From: Microbacterium saperdae | GTDB lineage: Bacteria > Actinomycetota > Actinomycetes > Actinomycetales > Microbacteriaceae | Direction: 5' to 3' | NCBI RefSeq assembly: GCF_006716345.1 | Contig: NZ_VFOX01000001.1 | Coordinates: 2,666,001 to 2,730,000, forward strand | Length of the DNA: 64,000 nt | In this document: positions 1 to 9,948 of the stretch, in pieces | How the letters are laid out: the number at the start of each line of letters is the position of its first letter | How positions within the stretch are numbered: position 1 is the first letter of the stretch | The notes under the pieces: generated by a model | Seen by the model: only the letters and a program-made list of their open reading frames with translations | What the model was told of the DNA's origin: nothing | The model's database searches: none | Made by a program: the position numbers and the translations under genes

Positions 1-492
1 CGCCTGCGCGATCCGATCCACCCGGGCGCGCAGCTCCACCGGATCGACGCCGAGGATGCCGACAGTCGGATCCACGCGCACGATGACACCGTCGTCGCAC
101 ACCGGCGGCTCACCGTGGAGGTCGACGACCGGATCGTCCACCCAGGCCCACGGCAGGGCACCGGCGTACTCGCGGATCATCCGCAGCTTGTCGAACTGCA
201 CGGGCAGGAACGGCCACGGCTCCTCCGGCAGATCGAGCGCCTGCCGGAACGCGGTGTGGGCGTTGTGCCCCCACTCCGAGGCCCACACGATCTCGAACCG
301 CGTGGCCAGTTCCGCCAGCCGCGCGGCGGCGGCATCCGGGATCGCCACATCGCGCACCCACCGCCCCCAGGCCGAGAGGTGGTGCACCGAGACCGGTACG
401 GCCGCCTCGCCCTCGAGCACGACGACGCCGCTGATCCCGAGCACGAGCAGAGGACGATCGCCCCGCGGCGGTCGCGCCGTGTACTTGGCCAT
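1..492 (-). CDS. HAD-like hypothetical protein, 3' end cut by window edge
   Basis: The reading frame starts at the ATG at 492 and runs off the left edge, so the C-terminus is missing. About 164 residues are visible. The layout (LLVLGISGVVVLEG near the N-terminus, then FEIVWASEWGHNA, then ALPWAWVDDP) matches the small actinobacterial HAD-like family whose members normally begin LLFLDVDGV and carry WATGW and WVDD. Here the nucleophile motif DxDG is replaced by GISG, so the usual aspartates are absent and phosphatase chemistry is unlikely. A weak AAGGAC ribosome site precedes the start. It lies 20 bp downstream of the Rieske oxygenase gene and is probably cotranscribed with it. The family assignment comes from remembered motif patterns; function is unknown. 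Confidence 0.6.
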   Translation of the reverse strand, partial: MAKYTARPPRGDRPLLVLGISGVVVLEGEAAVPVSVHHLSAWGRWVRDVAIPDAAAARLAELATRFEIVWASEWGHNAHTAFRQALDLPEEPWPFLPVQFDKLRMIREYAGALPWAWVDDPVVDLHGEPPVCDDGVIVRVDPTVGILGVDPVELRARVDRIAQA

Positions 493-512
493 GTCAGTCG
501 TCCTTCGTCACG

Positions 513-1715
513 TCAGTCGTCCACGGCTTCGGCGAGCAGCGGAGCATCCGCCGCGCCCTCGAAGTAGTTGCCGCCCTCGATGCGCACCAGGCGCTCCGAC
601 TCGTCGAAGAAGACACCCACAGGGTCGCCGCCGCCGGCGACCGCGCGGTGCTGCTTGGCCATCATGCGGCGGATCATCGCGATGCCCTGATCGGTCGTGG
701 TCAGGTGGTCCTCGGAGTGCAGCGAGATCGACCCCTGCGACTTCTGGGCCTCGTAGTCGCCGGGGAGCCGCTGGTGCTCGAGCTCGGTGAGCTCCTTCCA
801 GGGCTTGCCCTCGTGCGTGGAGCGGAGCTTCGCGAGGAAGTCGGAGTCCTCATCGCGGGCCACCGTGAAGATGCGGAAGTTCGTGTCGTCCATCGGCACG
901 ACCCAGCCGATCATGTTCGTCTGACCGGAGCTGAGCTTGGGACTGGCGACCACGCGCAGGTTCGGGAAGATGACCTCGGTCACGCGTCGGAGCTGACGGC
1001 CGTCGCCGAGATCGCGCATCTGGATCGAGCGCACCCCCAGCGGCGTGTACTCGTAGCTGACCTCGGGGATCAGCGCCATCTCCGGCGTGAACTGGTTGCC
1101 GCTGAAACGCGCGTGCAGGATCGGCACATGGAACGGATCCATCACGTTCTCCCAGTGCTGCAGCCAGTTGAAGTCGAGCACTGCGGGTCCCCCGCCGCCG
1201 ACTCCCTGGTCGTTCACGATCAGCTGCTCACCGGGCGCGAGGTCTTCGAGCGTGTCGTAGCGGGGCAGCACGGGCTTCTTGTCGGGCGGACCCATGTAGG
1301 CCCAGAGCAGGCCGTACTGCTCCTCGACCGAATACCAGGGCTGGCGCACGCGGTCGCGGTGCAGGCCGAGGTCGGGCTCGCAGGGCTGCTCGAGGCAGTG
1401 CCCCTCGGTGTCGAACACCCAGCCGTGATAGCAGCAGCGGATGCCCTCGTCTTCCACGCCGCCATAGAACAGCGAGGCACCACGGTGGATGCAGCGCGGG
1501 TGCAGCAGGCCGGGCTTGCCCTTCCTGGTGCGGAAGAGCACGAGCTCCTCACCCAGCACCCGCAGCGAGATCGGACGCGTCGTCGCATCCTCGACCTTCG
1601 CCACCGGATGCCAGTAGCGGCGCAGCACCTCGCCGTAGGGGGTGCCGGGGCCCACCTGGGCGAGCTCGTTGAGCGGCTGCCCCAGGCGGAGGCCGTATGC
1701 GGTTCCGGTGTCCAT
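513..1715 (-). CDS. Rieske (2Fe-2S) non-heme iron oxygenase, alpha subunit
   Basis: This 400-residue protein is the terminal oxygenase of a two-component system. The Rieske cluster ligands are visible as C75-x-H77 and C94-xx-H97 (CIH and CCYH). The mononuclear iron site follows as N190-xx-D193-xx-H196-xxxx-H201. Such enzymes use O2 and electrons from a reductase to hydroxylate, O-demethylate or N-demethylate a substrate. The reductase gene lies directly upstream with a 19-bp gap, as in VanAB-like pairs, and no small beta subunit is present, which favours a homomeric oxygenase. The start has GGAGAC upstream. The substrate cannot be read from the sequence; an aromatic or quaternary-amine substrate is possible. 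Confidence 0.9.
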   Translation of the reverse strand: MDTGTAYGLRLGQPLNELAQVGPGTPYGEVLRRYWHPVAKVEDATTRPISLRVLGEELVLFRTRKGKPGLLHPRCIHRGASLFYGGVEDEGIRCCYHGWVFDTEGHCLEQPCEPDLGLHRDRVRQPWYSVEEQYGLLWAYMGPPDKKPVLPRYDTLEDLAPGEQLIVNDQGVGGGGPAVLDFNWLQHWENVMDPFHVPILHARFSGNQFTPEMALIPEVSYEYTPLGVRSIQMRDLGDGRQLRRVTEVIFPNLRVVASPKLSSGQTNMIGWVVPMDDTNFRIFTVARDEDSDFLAKLRSTHEGKPWKELTELEHQRLPGDYEAQKSQGSISLHSEDHLTTTDQGIAMIRRMMAKQHRAVAGGGDPVGVFFDESERLVRIEGGNYFEGAADAPLLAEAVDD

Positions 1716-1734
1716 GTTGTCTCCGTTTCGGATG

Positions 1735-2703
1735 TCAGATGTCGAGCACGAGGGTGGAGTCGAGGGAGCGGGAGACGCAGATCATCATGGTCTCGTTGCT
1801 CTCGCGCTCCTCCGGGGTCAGGATCGAGTCGCGATGTTCGGGGGCGCCGTCGATGACGACCGTCTCGCAGGTGCCGCAGACACCCTCCAGGCACGAGCTC
1901 GGCACGCCGATGCCGGCCTGCTCGAGCATCTCGAGGATGCTGCAGCCGCGTTCGACCGTCACGATGAGGCCGGAGGCTCTGGCCTCGACCTCGAAGGTGT
2001 CGGCACCCTGGGACTCGCCGAACACCTTCGCCTGGAAGCGTTCGAGGTGCAGCGCGCCCTGCGGCCACCCGGTGCTGAGGGTCTCCAACTCGTCGAGCAT
2101 GCGGGCGGGGCCGCAGGCGTAGATGCCGGTGCCTTCCGGGACGGAGCCGATCCAGGTCGCCAGGTCGAGCCGTTCCTCCCGGTCACGACTGACCAGCCGC
2201 GCGGGCGGTGCGCTCAGGTGCGGGGCCGAGGCGAACGCCATGCCCTCGCTGCGCGTGCCGAGGTACGCCAGCCGCCACGGGACGCCGCGGCGCTCGGCCT
2301 CGGCGATCATCGGGAGGATCGGGGTGATCCCGATGCCGCCGGCGAGGAAGACGTAGGCGCTCGCGTCTTCGAGCGCGAAGTGATTGATCGGAGCGGAGGC
2401 CGTGACGGCGTCGCCGACGCGCAGGGTCTGGTGCACATAGCGGGAACCCCCGCGGCTCGGGTTCTCGGCCAGGACGGCGACGCGCCAGGTGCGGAGGTCG
2501 GCGGGATCGGAGCACAGCGAGTACTGGCGTTCGACGCCGTTGGCGAAGCGCAGGTCGATGTGGGCGCCGGGAGCCCACTCCGGCAGCAGGGCACCGGAGG
2601 GGTCGTCGAGCTCGAGGGACAGCACATCGTGGGCCTCCCACCGCATGGCACGGACCCGGAGGTCGAGGGGCTGCGGGGAGAGCTCGGCCGCGAACTGAGA
2701 CAC
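1735..2703 (-). CDS. PDR/VanB-type oxidoreductase (FMN, NAD, plant-type 2Fe-2S)
   Basis: The protein carries electrons from NAD(P)H through FMN to a C-terminal ferredoxin domain and on to the neighbouring Rieske oxygenase. From the preferred start (322 residues) the flavin motif RQYS is at 59-62, the nucleotide-binding GGIGITP at 122-128 and the 2Fe-2S cysteines at C271, C276, C279 and C309. I chose the GTG at 2703 because AAGGAG lies about 10 bases upstream. An in-frame ATG at 2769 would add 22 residues but would begin inside an AT-rich inverted repeat that looks like an operator. It is the first gene of the reductase-oxygenase-HAD-like operon. Confidence 0.88.
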   Translation of the reverse strand: MSQFAAELSPQPLDLRVRAMRWEAHDVLSLELDDPSGALLPEWAPGAHIDLRFANGVERQYSLCSDPADLRTWRVAVLAENPSRGGSRYVHQTLRVGDAVTASAPINHFALEDASAYVFLAGGIGITPILPMIAEAERRGVPWRLAYLGTRSEGMAFASAPHLSAPPARLVSRDREERLDLATWIGSVPEGTGIYACGPARMLDELETLSTGWPQGALHLERFQAKVFGESQGADTFEVEARASGLIVTVERGCSILEMLEQAGIGVPSSCLEGVCGTCETVVIDGAPEHRDSILTPEERESNETMMICVSRSLDSTLVLDI

Positions 2704-2744
2704 CGTCGTTCCGCTCCTTCCGTCGATCCGATCACCCCTGATCG

Positions 2745-2771
2745 AATTGACAACATTGGATATAGTCAATT
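2745..2771. promoter_or_regulatory. Divergent promoter/operator: inverted repeat AATTGAC-N13-GTCAATT
   Basis: A perfect 7-bp inverted repeat with a 13-bp spacer lies in the only AT-rich part of the 126-bp gap between the leftward reductase-oxygenase operon and the rightward aminotransferase gene. This is the expected place for a shared operator. The binding protein is unknown and no regulator gene is adjacent. Confidence 0.5.
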
Positions 2772-2829
2772 GCGATACTATGAATCCCGCCCGAGGCTGT
2801 CAAACGGGCGACGAACGAGAGGCGGAACG

Positions 2830-3927
2830 ATGTCGGACCTGAGACTGCGTGAGGATCTGAGCGCGATCCCGGACTACAAGCCCGGGAAGACGACGACGCA
2901 GTCGGCCCCCACGGGCCCGGTGTTCAAGGTGTCGTCGAACGAGAACCCCTATCCGCCGCTCCCCTCGGTGGCGAGCGCGATCGCGGACCGGATCACCCAC
3001 ATCAACCGCTACCCCGAGACCGCGGCCACCGCCGTCGTCGCGCTCCTGTGCGAGCGATTCCAGGTCTCGCCCGTGAACATCGTGCTGGGCAGCGGCTCCG
3101 TCGAGGTGGTCTCGCAGCTCATGCGCGCCACCGCCGGCGAGGGCGATGAGGTCATGTTCGCGTGGCGCTCCTTCGAGGCCTATCCGATGCTGGTGCGCGC
3201 CGCCGGCGCCACTCCCGTCGCCGTGCCCCTCACCGCGGACCACCGCCACGACCTCGACGCGATGCGCGCCGCGATCACGCCGCGCACGCGCCTGATCCTC
3301 GTCTGCAACCCGAACAATCCCACCGGCACCACGATCGGGGAGGACGAGCTGACCGCGTTCCTCGACGCCGTCCCCGCCGACATCACGGTCGTGATCGATG
3401 AGGCGTACGTGCACTTCAACGAGCGCACGGACTCCCCCTCCGGGATCGAGTACTTCCGTCGCTACCCGAACGTCGCGGTCGCGCACACGTTCTCGAAGGC
3501 CTACGGGCTCGCCGGACTGCGCATCGGCTACGCGATCGCTCCCGAGCGCCTCGCGAACGCCCTGCGCAAGGTCGCGATCCCCTTCGGCGTCACGGATCTC
3601 GCACAGGCCGCAGCTGTCGCGTCGCTGCACGCGGAGGGCGAGCTCTCTGCCCGCGTGGCCGACCTCATCGCCGAGCGCGAGCGCGTGGTCGGCGCCTTCC
3701 AGGATGCGGGCCTCGACCTGCCCGAGACGCAGGCGAACTTCATCTGGGTCCCCTTCGGCGACGCCACGACAGCGGCGGCAGAGCTGCTGGAGAGCCACGG
3801 GCTCCTGGTCCGCCCCTTCGCGGGAGAGGGCTTCCGCGTCACGGTCGCCGAGCGCGAGGCGAACGACCTGCTCGTGCGGCTGATCCCCGAGCTGGCCGCG
3901 CTGCGCACACCCGTCGCAGCCGGCTGA
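2830..3927 (+). CDS. HisC/Pat-like class I/II PLP aminotransferase
   Basis: A 365-residue fold-type I aminotransferase of the histidinol-phosphate/aromatic aminotransferase group. The motifs NPNNPTGT (160-167), D190-E-A-Y and the PLP lysine K223 in HTFSKAYGLAGLRIGY are visible. The ATG at 2830 follows a GAGAGG ribosome site; the frame is open upstream, but that extension has shadow-like composition and crosses the operator. The gene is not near other histidine genes, and its opening resembles the phenylalanine/aromatic aminotransferase Pat, so aromatic transamination is as likely as histidine synthesis. It is divergent from the Rieske operon and may be coregulated with it. Confidence 0.85.
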   Translation: MSDLRLREDLSAIPDYKPGKTTTQSAPTGPVFKVSSNENPYPPLPSVASAIADRITHINRYPETAATAVVALLCERFQVSPVNIVLGSGSVEVVSQLMRATAGEGDEVMFAWRSFEAYPMLVRAAGATPVAVPLTADHRHDLDAMRAAITPRTRLILVCNPNNPTGTTIGEDELTAFLDAVPADITVVIDEAYVHFNERTDSPSGIEYFRRYPNVAVAHTFSKAYGLAGLRIGYAIAPERLANALRKVAIPFGVTDLAQAAAVASLHAEGELSARVADLIAERERVVGAFQDAGLDLPETQANFIWVPFGDATTAAAELLESHGLLVRPFAGEGFRVTVAEREANDLLVRLIPELAALRTPVAAG

Positions 3928-3934
3928 CCCGCGC

Positions 3935-5011
3935 TCAGCCGGCGAGGAATCGCGTATAGCGGCCGAGCGCGTTCGCGAGAGCCTCCTCGGGCACCGACTC
4001 GGCGCCGACGAGCCCTGTTCCGAACAGTTCCGGAACAGGGCTCTCTGCGCGGCGGCCCGCCGACGTGGAGTGTCCCCAGACCCCGATGACCACGCCATCC
4101 ACGAGCAGGACAGGACGCACCATGCCGTTCTTCCCCGGGCCGATGGTCGCGAGATGCTCCGGCGCGCAGACGGTCGTGCGGTCGGCGTAGGAGATGTAGT
4201 ACTCGTCGAAGGCGCCGAGAGCATGCACGCTCGGCACGCGGGCGGACCGGCGCGGGCGCCTCTCAGCCACGAACAGTCCGCTCTCGACCTCGACCACACG
4301 CGCGGCCGCCCGCTCGGCCGCCTGGCGCGAGAGGCCGAGCGGGAGCCCCGACCACCAGGCGAAGTCCGCGACTCCGGCCGGTCCGTGGCCCGCGATGTAG
4401 CGCACGAAGAGCTCGGCCAGCGCGTCGTCCGGATGCGCATGCTCGCGGATGTGCTCGTCGACCAGCACGAAGCGCTGCTCGCGGGCCACACCGTCGCGTG
4501 CGACGACGGGCCCCTGGCAGATCAGTCCGTCGATCGTGAGCGTGAACAGCAGGTGGATGCCGCGCTGCCCGGTGGGGTCGATACCGATGCCCTCCAGCAG
4601 CGTGAACACCTCGGCGCGCGTGAGACCGCCGTCACGTAGCGCCGGCGTCAGTGTGCGTGCGGCCGCCGCGACCATCTCGTCGTCGATCCCGAGATCACGG
4701 TGACGCGATGCCGCCTGTTGGCGCTGCCTGGGTGCCGTGACCTCCAGGATCCATCCCAGATCGCGCGCCGGAACCGTGTGCAGCGTGCCGCGCATGGTCC
4801 ACGCCCGCACGAGATCGCCGCGGTCGAAGGCGCGGTCGACCGCGCGCAGGCCCGGCTCCCCGCGCGTACGCACGGCCAGCGCCCACCGCCCGGCGGTGAA
4901 GTCCTGGCTCTGCACCGCGAGCAGGTGGCCGGCCGCCTCCGACACCGTGCGCGCCGGCGCCGTGAGGCGGTGCGCACGCAGCCGCTCCGACAGCAGTGTC
5001 TCGCTCTTCAT
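3935..5011 (-). CDS. Winged-helix DNA glycosylase, AlkZ/YcaQ-like (HTH_42)
   Basis: A 358-residue protein of the family that includes Streptomyces AlkZ and E. coli YcaQ, which unhook interstrand crosslinks or excise alkylated bases. The catalytic QxQ motif is visible as Q34-S-Q36 in LAVQSQDF, followed by RAWTMRGTLHTV, typical of the first winged-helix repeat. AlkZ itself protects a producer from azinomycin, but most homologues are general repair or orphan proteins, so the damage it repairs is unknown. It converges on the aminotransferase gene with only 7 bp between stops. Its 3' part contains a long perfect hairpin (separate entry). Confidence 0.8.
   Translation of the reverse strand: MKSETLLSERLRAHRLTAPARTVSEAAGHLLAVQSQDFTAGRWALAVRTRGEPGLRAVDRAFDRGDLVRAWTMRGTLHTVPARDLGWILEVTAPRQRQQAASRHRDLGIDDEMVAAAARTLTPALRDGGLTRAEVFTLLEGIGIDPTGQRGIHLLFTLTIDGLICQGPVVARDGVAREQRFVLVDEHIREHAHPDDALAELFVRYIAGHGPAGVADFAWWSGLPLGLSRQAAERAAARVVEVESGLFVAERRPRRSARVPSVHALGAFDEYYISYADRTTVCAPEHLATIGPGKNGMVRPVLLVDGVVIGVWGHSTSAGRRAESPVPELFGTGLVGAESVPEEALANALGRYTRFLAG
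4010..4043. repeat. 13-bp perfect inverted repeat inside the AlkZ-like gene
   Basis: Two 13-base arms, GAGCCCTGTTCCG and its exact complement, flank an 8-base centre. They lie within codons near the 3' end of the glycosylase gene and encode ESPVPELFGTG. An RNA hairpin this stable inside a reading frame could act as a transcriptional pause or terminator, or it may be a short inserted element. No U-tract follows on either strand. Confidence 0.6.
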
Positions 5012-5053
5012 GCCCCCATCATGCCGGGGCCCTCCCCCATTTCCCGGGAGGTG

Positions 5054-6502
<1,449 letters not shown>

Positions 6503-6647
6503 CTGCGTCCTTGCATGTGTGAGCGCGCACCGAGATCGCCGGCGCGCGAGTTGCCGGGTGAGCTTCGGGGGATGCCTCCAGCGTACGCGGCCGGGACGAG
6601 GGCTCCGAATCGGCGGCTCTCACCTCTCCCCTGCGCCCTCGTTTTAC

Positions 6648-6663
6648 GTCTACACTGGTGGAA
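6648..6663. promoter_or_regulatory. Shared 16-bp palindromic operator, site A
   Basis: The site gTCTACACTGGTGGAA ends 2 bases before the ATG of the amidohydrolase. It matches three other intergenic sites in the window (consensus kTCTACAnnnGTGGAA). Its TACACT also resembles a -10 box 9 bases from the ATG, so the transcript may be nearly leaderless, with the operator lying on the promoter. Repression by occlusion is the simplest reading. Confidence 0.55.
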
Positions 6664-6665
6664 TA

Positions 6666-8009
6666 ATGAGCGACACATCCCCCGGCGACGAAGCCGATCT
6701 GATCATCCGCGGCGGGCGGATCCACACCTTCGACGGCCAGGACTCCGCCGTGAGCGCCCTGGCCGTCCGTGCGGGGCGCATCATCGCCCGGGACTCCGAG
6801 GCCGAGAAGCTCGCAGCAGCGCGCACGATCGAGCTCGACGGGCGCACCGCCATCCCCGGCATCAACGATGCGCATCTGCACGCGGCCTGGCTCGGCGCCC
6901 GCTGGCCGCACCTGTTCTTCTCCGACACTCCCCCGGAGGATCAGCCCTCCGGCCGGCTGGTGACGACCGAGACCGAACGCCGCGCGGCCCTCACCCGCGC
7001 CTGGGGTCTGCTCGCCGAGCTCGGCATCACGAGCTACACCGAGCCGGGCATCGGCCCGGGAGAAGACGACGGGGAGACCGGATGCTTCGGCACCGACATG
7101 CTCGCCACCTACACCGCGTTGCACCGCGAGCGCGCACAGACGTCCCGCGTGACGCTGCTCCGCCTGTTCGGCACGATCGACGGCGAGAGCACCCTCGAGG
7201 ACTTCGAGCGGGGCATCCGCACCACGGCACCGACCACGGACCCGCACTGGCTCGCGGTGACCGGGGTGAAGATCTTCGCCGACGGCATCCCGCCGATGGC
7301 GACCGCCTGGGTCGAAGAGCCCTACCCCGACGGATCGACCGGAGAGCTCCTGACGCGTGGCAGCGATGCCCCTCTGAGCGCGTTCCGGCGGATGATCGAG
7401 CTCGCCGCCGCGCGCGGCCTGCAGATCGCCGTGCACGCGACAGGAGATCGCTCGATCACCGAGTTCCTGCACGCACTGGAAGGTCTCGACGCTGCTCCGC
7501 CCGCTGCGGGCCCGCACTATGTGGTGCACGGCGACCTCGCGACCACCGCGCAGCTCGAGCGGATGCGGCGCCTGGGGGCGGGGTTCGCGGTGCAGCCGCT
7601 CATCGCCGCCCACACGCACGACTGGGCGGGCGCGCAGCTCGGACCCGAACGATTGGCGCGGGCCTGGCCGCTGCGCGAGATGCTGGCCACAGGGACCCTC
7701 ACGACGATCACGAGCGACGCCCCCATCGCGACGCCTGACTGGCGGGTCGGCCTCGATTCCTCTCTCGCACTGCTCTCCGCAGCGGGCCGCCCGGACGACA
7801 CGGAGCTGCGCAGAACGCTGCTGCGCACGATGACCGTCGATGCCGCACGCCAGGACGGCGCCGTGACATGGAAGGGATCGCTCGAGGTGGGCAAGGTCGC
7901 CGATCTCACAGTTCTCGACGAGGACCCCTGCGCGCCGGGCCGCCCCTTCGCGTCCCTCGCGGTCGCGCGTACGATCGTCGACGGCCGCAGCATCTACCTC
8001 CGCGATTGA
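6666..8009 (+). CDS. Amidohydrolase family 3 (YtcJ-like) protein
   Basis: A 447-residue metal-dependent hydrolase of the amidohydrolase_3/YtcJ group. The metal-binding HxH is H70-x-H72 in INDAHLHAAW, further histidines lie in IAVHATGDRS, and the C-terminal SDAPI motif holds the catalytic aspartate. The C-terminus has the usual EVGKVADLTVLDEDP composite-domain strand. The ATG at 6666 lacks a strong ribosome site, which fits the nearly leaderless promoter at operator A. Family members hydrolyse amides, lactams or related bonds; the substrate is unknown. Operator A links it to the methyltransferase, transporter and reductase genes downstream. A strong terminator follows. Confidence 0.85.
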   Translation: MSDTSPGDEADLIIRGGRIHTFDGQDSAVSALAVRAGRIIARDSEAEKLAAARTIELDGRTAIPGINDAHLHAAWLGARWPHLFFSDTPPEDQPSGRLVTTETERRAALTRAWGLLAELGITSYTEPGIGPGEDDGETGCFGTDMLATYTALHRERAQTSRVTLLRLFGTIDGESTLEDFERGIRTTAPTTDPHWLAVTGVKIFADGIPPMATAWVEEPYPDGSTGELLTRGSDAPLSAFRRMIELAAARGLQIAVHATGDRSITEFLHALEGLDAAPPAAGPHYVVHGDLATTAQLERMRRLGAGFAVQPLIAAHTHDWAGAQLGPERLARAWPLREMLATGTLTTITSDAPIATPDWRVGLDSSLALLSAAGRPDDTELRRTLLRTMTVDAARQDGAVTWKGSLEVGKVADLTVLDEDPCAPGRPFASLAVARTIVDGRSIYLRD

Positions 8010-8055
8010 GCCCGACGCGCAGCGGGCATTCGCTCATCCGACTCCGAACGAGAAC

Positions 8056-8087
8056 GGCGGGCGGCATGTTCACGCATGCCGCCCGCC
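8056..8087. terminator. Hairpin terminator between convergent genes
   Basis: Thirteen-base perfect arms (GGCGGGCGGCATG and its complement) with a 6-base loop lie between the stop of the amidohydrolase and the stop of the leftward methyltransferase. A second, less perfect GC-rich stem follows at about 8115-8143. No clear U-tract is present, which is common in high-GC actinobacteria. Confidence 0.75.
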
Positions 8088-8148
8088 TCTGATCCCCCTC
8101 GGATCAGTTTTCCGCCCCGGCGCCCGAACCGGCGCGCCGGGGCCGTCT

Positions 8149-9138
8149 TCACACCGCCGTCGCGACGAGCACCCGCGGGCTTCCGGGCAGCGCGATCTTG
8201 TCGCGCACCTGCCAGCCGGCATCGTCGAGCCACCCGCGCACCTGCGCCTCGGGGTAGACGATCGTCCCGTCGATGACCAGGTACTCCCCCGCGTGCAGGG
8301 CGTCGAGCCCTCGCTGCTCAGGGTCGTCGTCGAGGAAGAAGTCGAGCACGGTGAGCGTGGCGCCCGCGACCGCCGCGCCCCGGAGGGTGCGGAAGATCCG
8401 CGCGTTCTCCTCCGCGCTGAACCGGTGGATCACGTGGTTCGCGAACACCGCGTCGTACTCGCCCTGCGGCGTGGCGGTGGCGGTGTCCCCCACCTCGACG
8501 ACCGCGCGATCCGCGACCCCCGCCGACTCGACCGCTTCGACGATGCCGTCCTCGAACCCGGGGGCGTAGAGGAACGTCGTGTGCAGCTGCGGATTCTGCG
8601 CCATCACCGACAGCGCGAACTCCGCGGACAACCCTCCGAAGTCCAGTGCACGTGTGGCGCCGCCGAGATCGACGTGGCGACCGAACTCCTGCGCGTGCAG
8701 GCGGTTGTAGGTCATGACGCCGGCCATGAAGGTGGCCCAGCGCGCGTCGTCCATCTGCAGGTCGCCCGGTTCGGTGGTGTCCACGGTGTGCGCGATCTGG
8801 AGCCAGTGCGGGTAGCTGATCTCGTCGAGGAAGGTCAGGAACGGCGCGAGATCGATCGCGGCACCCGTACCGGTCAGGTACGCCGCCGCATCCGGGGCCG
8901 TCGCATAGCGCGCATCCGCGCGGACGAGCAGCCCCTTGGCGGCCATGGCGTCGGCGAGCAGACGGGCGATCCGTTCGCTCACACCGCAGCGGACGGCGAT
9001 CGCCTCTGCCGTGTCGGCACCGGCGGCGACAGCGGAGAAGAGCCCGATCCGGCTGGCCTGGAAGAGCTGCTTCGATGCCATGTAGCCGGTCGCGATGTCG
9101 AGGATGCGCGCCGCGTCGGGAGTGGAGGTGTGGGTCAT
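8149..9138 (-). CDS. SAM-dependent O-methyltransferase-like protein
   Basis: A 329-residue protein. The N-terminal helical dimerisation and winged-helix part (about 1-100, with LFSAVAAGADTAEAIAVRCGVSE) and the C-terminal class I methyltransferase fold resemble the plant-type/antibiotic O-methyltransferase family. The SAM motif region reads ALDFGGLSAEFAL, with the usual GxGxG weakened to GGLSA. The C-terminal part has HVIHRFSAEENARIF, typical of the family. Substrates are usually hydroxyls on aromatic or polyketide compounds. The start is about 25 bp from operator B. It is probably the last gene of the leftward block, or has its own promoter at operator B. Confidence 0.78.
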   Translation of the reverse strand: MTHTSTPDAARILDIATGYMASKQLFQASRIGLFSAVAAGADTAEAIAVRCGVSERIARLLADAMAAKGLLVRADARYATAPDAAAYLTGTGAAIDLAPFLTFLDEISYPHWLQIAHTVDTTEPGDLQMDDARWATFMAGVMTYNRLHAQEFGRHVDLGGATRALDFGGLSAEFALSVMAQNPQLHTTFLYAPGFEDGIVEAVESAGVADRAVVEVGDTATATPQGEYDAVFANHVIHRFSAEENARIFRTLRGAAVAGATLTVLDFFLDDDPEQRGLDALHAGEYLVIDGTIVYPEAQVRGWLDDAGWQVRDKIALPGSPRVLVATAV

Positions 9139-9161
9139 GGTGACCGCCTTTCGTGTGATCT

Positions 9162-9177
9162 ATCTACAAATGTGGAA
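9162..9177. promoter_or_regulatory. Shared 16-bp palindromic operator, site B
   Basis: aTCTACAAATGTGGAA lies 24-39 bp upstream of the methyltransferase ATG (leftward), in an AT-rich 77-bp gap. It is a close match to sites A, C and D. Confidence 0.6.
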
Positions 9178-9215
9178 AATAATGGGCGGCGCGGAACCCC
9201 GCGGAACGATCCGAT

Positions 9216-9914
9216 TCAGCCGGCGAGGAAACCGCGCACAGCATCACGGAGCTCGGGAGCGTGCAGCGCCGCGAGGTGATCTCCGGGGACCCGAGCCGTC
9301 CGAGCATCCGGGAGGAGCGCGGCGAGCGCATCGATCCCGGCCGCCATGGCGTCGTCCGCACCACCGAGCAGCAGCACCGGCATCCGCGGCCCTTCGGCGT
9401 TCGGCGCGAACGGCTCCGCAGCGAGCCCCTCGATCAGATCGAGCAGCGCACCAGGGCGATTCCCCGGCGCCGCGATCATGTGCGCGATCATGGCCGTGAG
9501 CGGATCGCCCGGCGCCGCTCCTCCCGCGATCGCGGACCGTGCAGCGGCGAGATCCACGGCCGCGAAGGGCTCCCCCGCGCTGAGTCCTCCGAGCACCAGC
9601 CGGCGCACCGAGACGTCGGACCGCCGCGCCAGATCCCAGGCGAGACGCGCGCCGAGCGAGTACGCCACGACATCGACCTCCTCCGCACCGATGCCCTCAG
9701 CCAGGGCGTCGAGCACGGCGGCGGTCGGAGCGGTTCCGAGCGCCGGGCTGTCACCGTGCGCCGGAAGATCCACCACGAGCCGCGGCCGGCCGTCGAGCGC
9801 GTGGGCCCACTCGGCCTCCGGCCAATCCTGCGCGCCGCGCGAGGCGAGGCCGTGCAGGAACACGACCGGTCGCCCGGAGCCCGGGTGGCGTGCGATGAGA
9901 AGGGGGGATGTCAC
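9216..9914 (-). CDS. Alpha/beta hydrolase (MhpC/esterase-like)
   Basis: A 232-residue single-domain alpha/beta hydrolase. The oxyanion-side motif HG (residues 21-22), the nucleophile S86 in AYSLGAR, an aspartate in LLGGADDAM and the late histidine in VPGDHLAAL form the usual triad. The start is the GTG at 9914 with GAGAGGAC upstream. It lies 34 bp downstream of the TetR gene and is likely cotranscribed with it. The substrate is unknown; an ester or a C-C bond of a catabolic intermediate fits the context. Confidence 0.8.
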   Translation of the reverse strand: MTSPLLIARHPGSGRPVVFLHGLASRGAQDWPEAEWAHALDGRPRLVVDLPAHGDSPALGTAPTAAVLDALAEGIGAEEVDVVAYSLGARLAWDLARRSDVSVRRLVLGGLSAGEPFAAVDLAAARSAIAGGAAPGDPLTAMIAHMIAAPGNRPGALLDLIEGLAAEPFAPNAEGPRMPVLLLGGADDAMAAGIDALAALLPDARTARVPGDHLAALHAPELRDAVRGFLAG

Positions 9915-9948
9915 GGTGCGCCGTCCTCTCGGATCCGGCGCGCCGCCG

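Noticed and set aside
1642..2829. Long rightward open frame running into the aminotransferase gene
   Set aside because: It is antisense to the reductase gene and has shadow composition; the aminotransferase proper starts at 2830 with a ribosome site.
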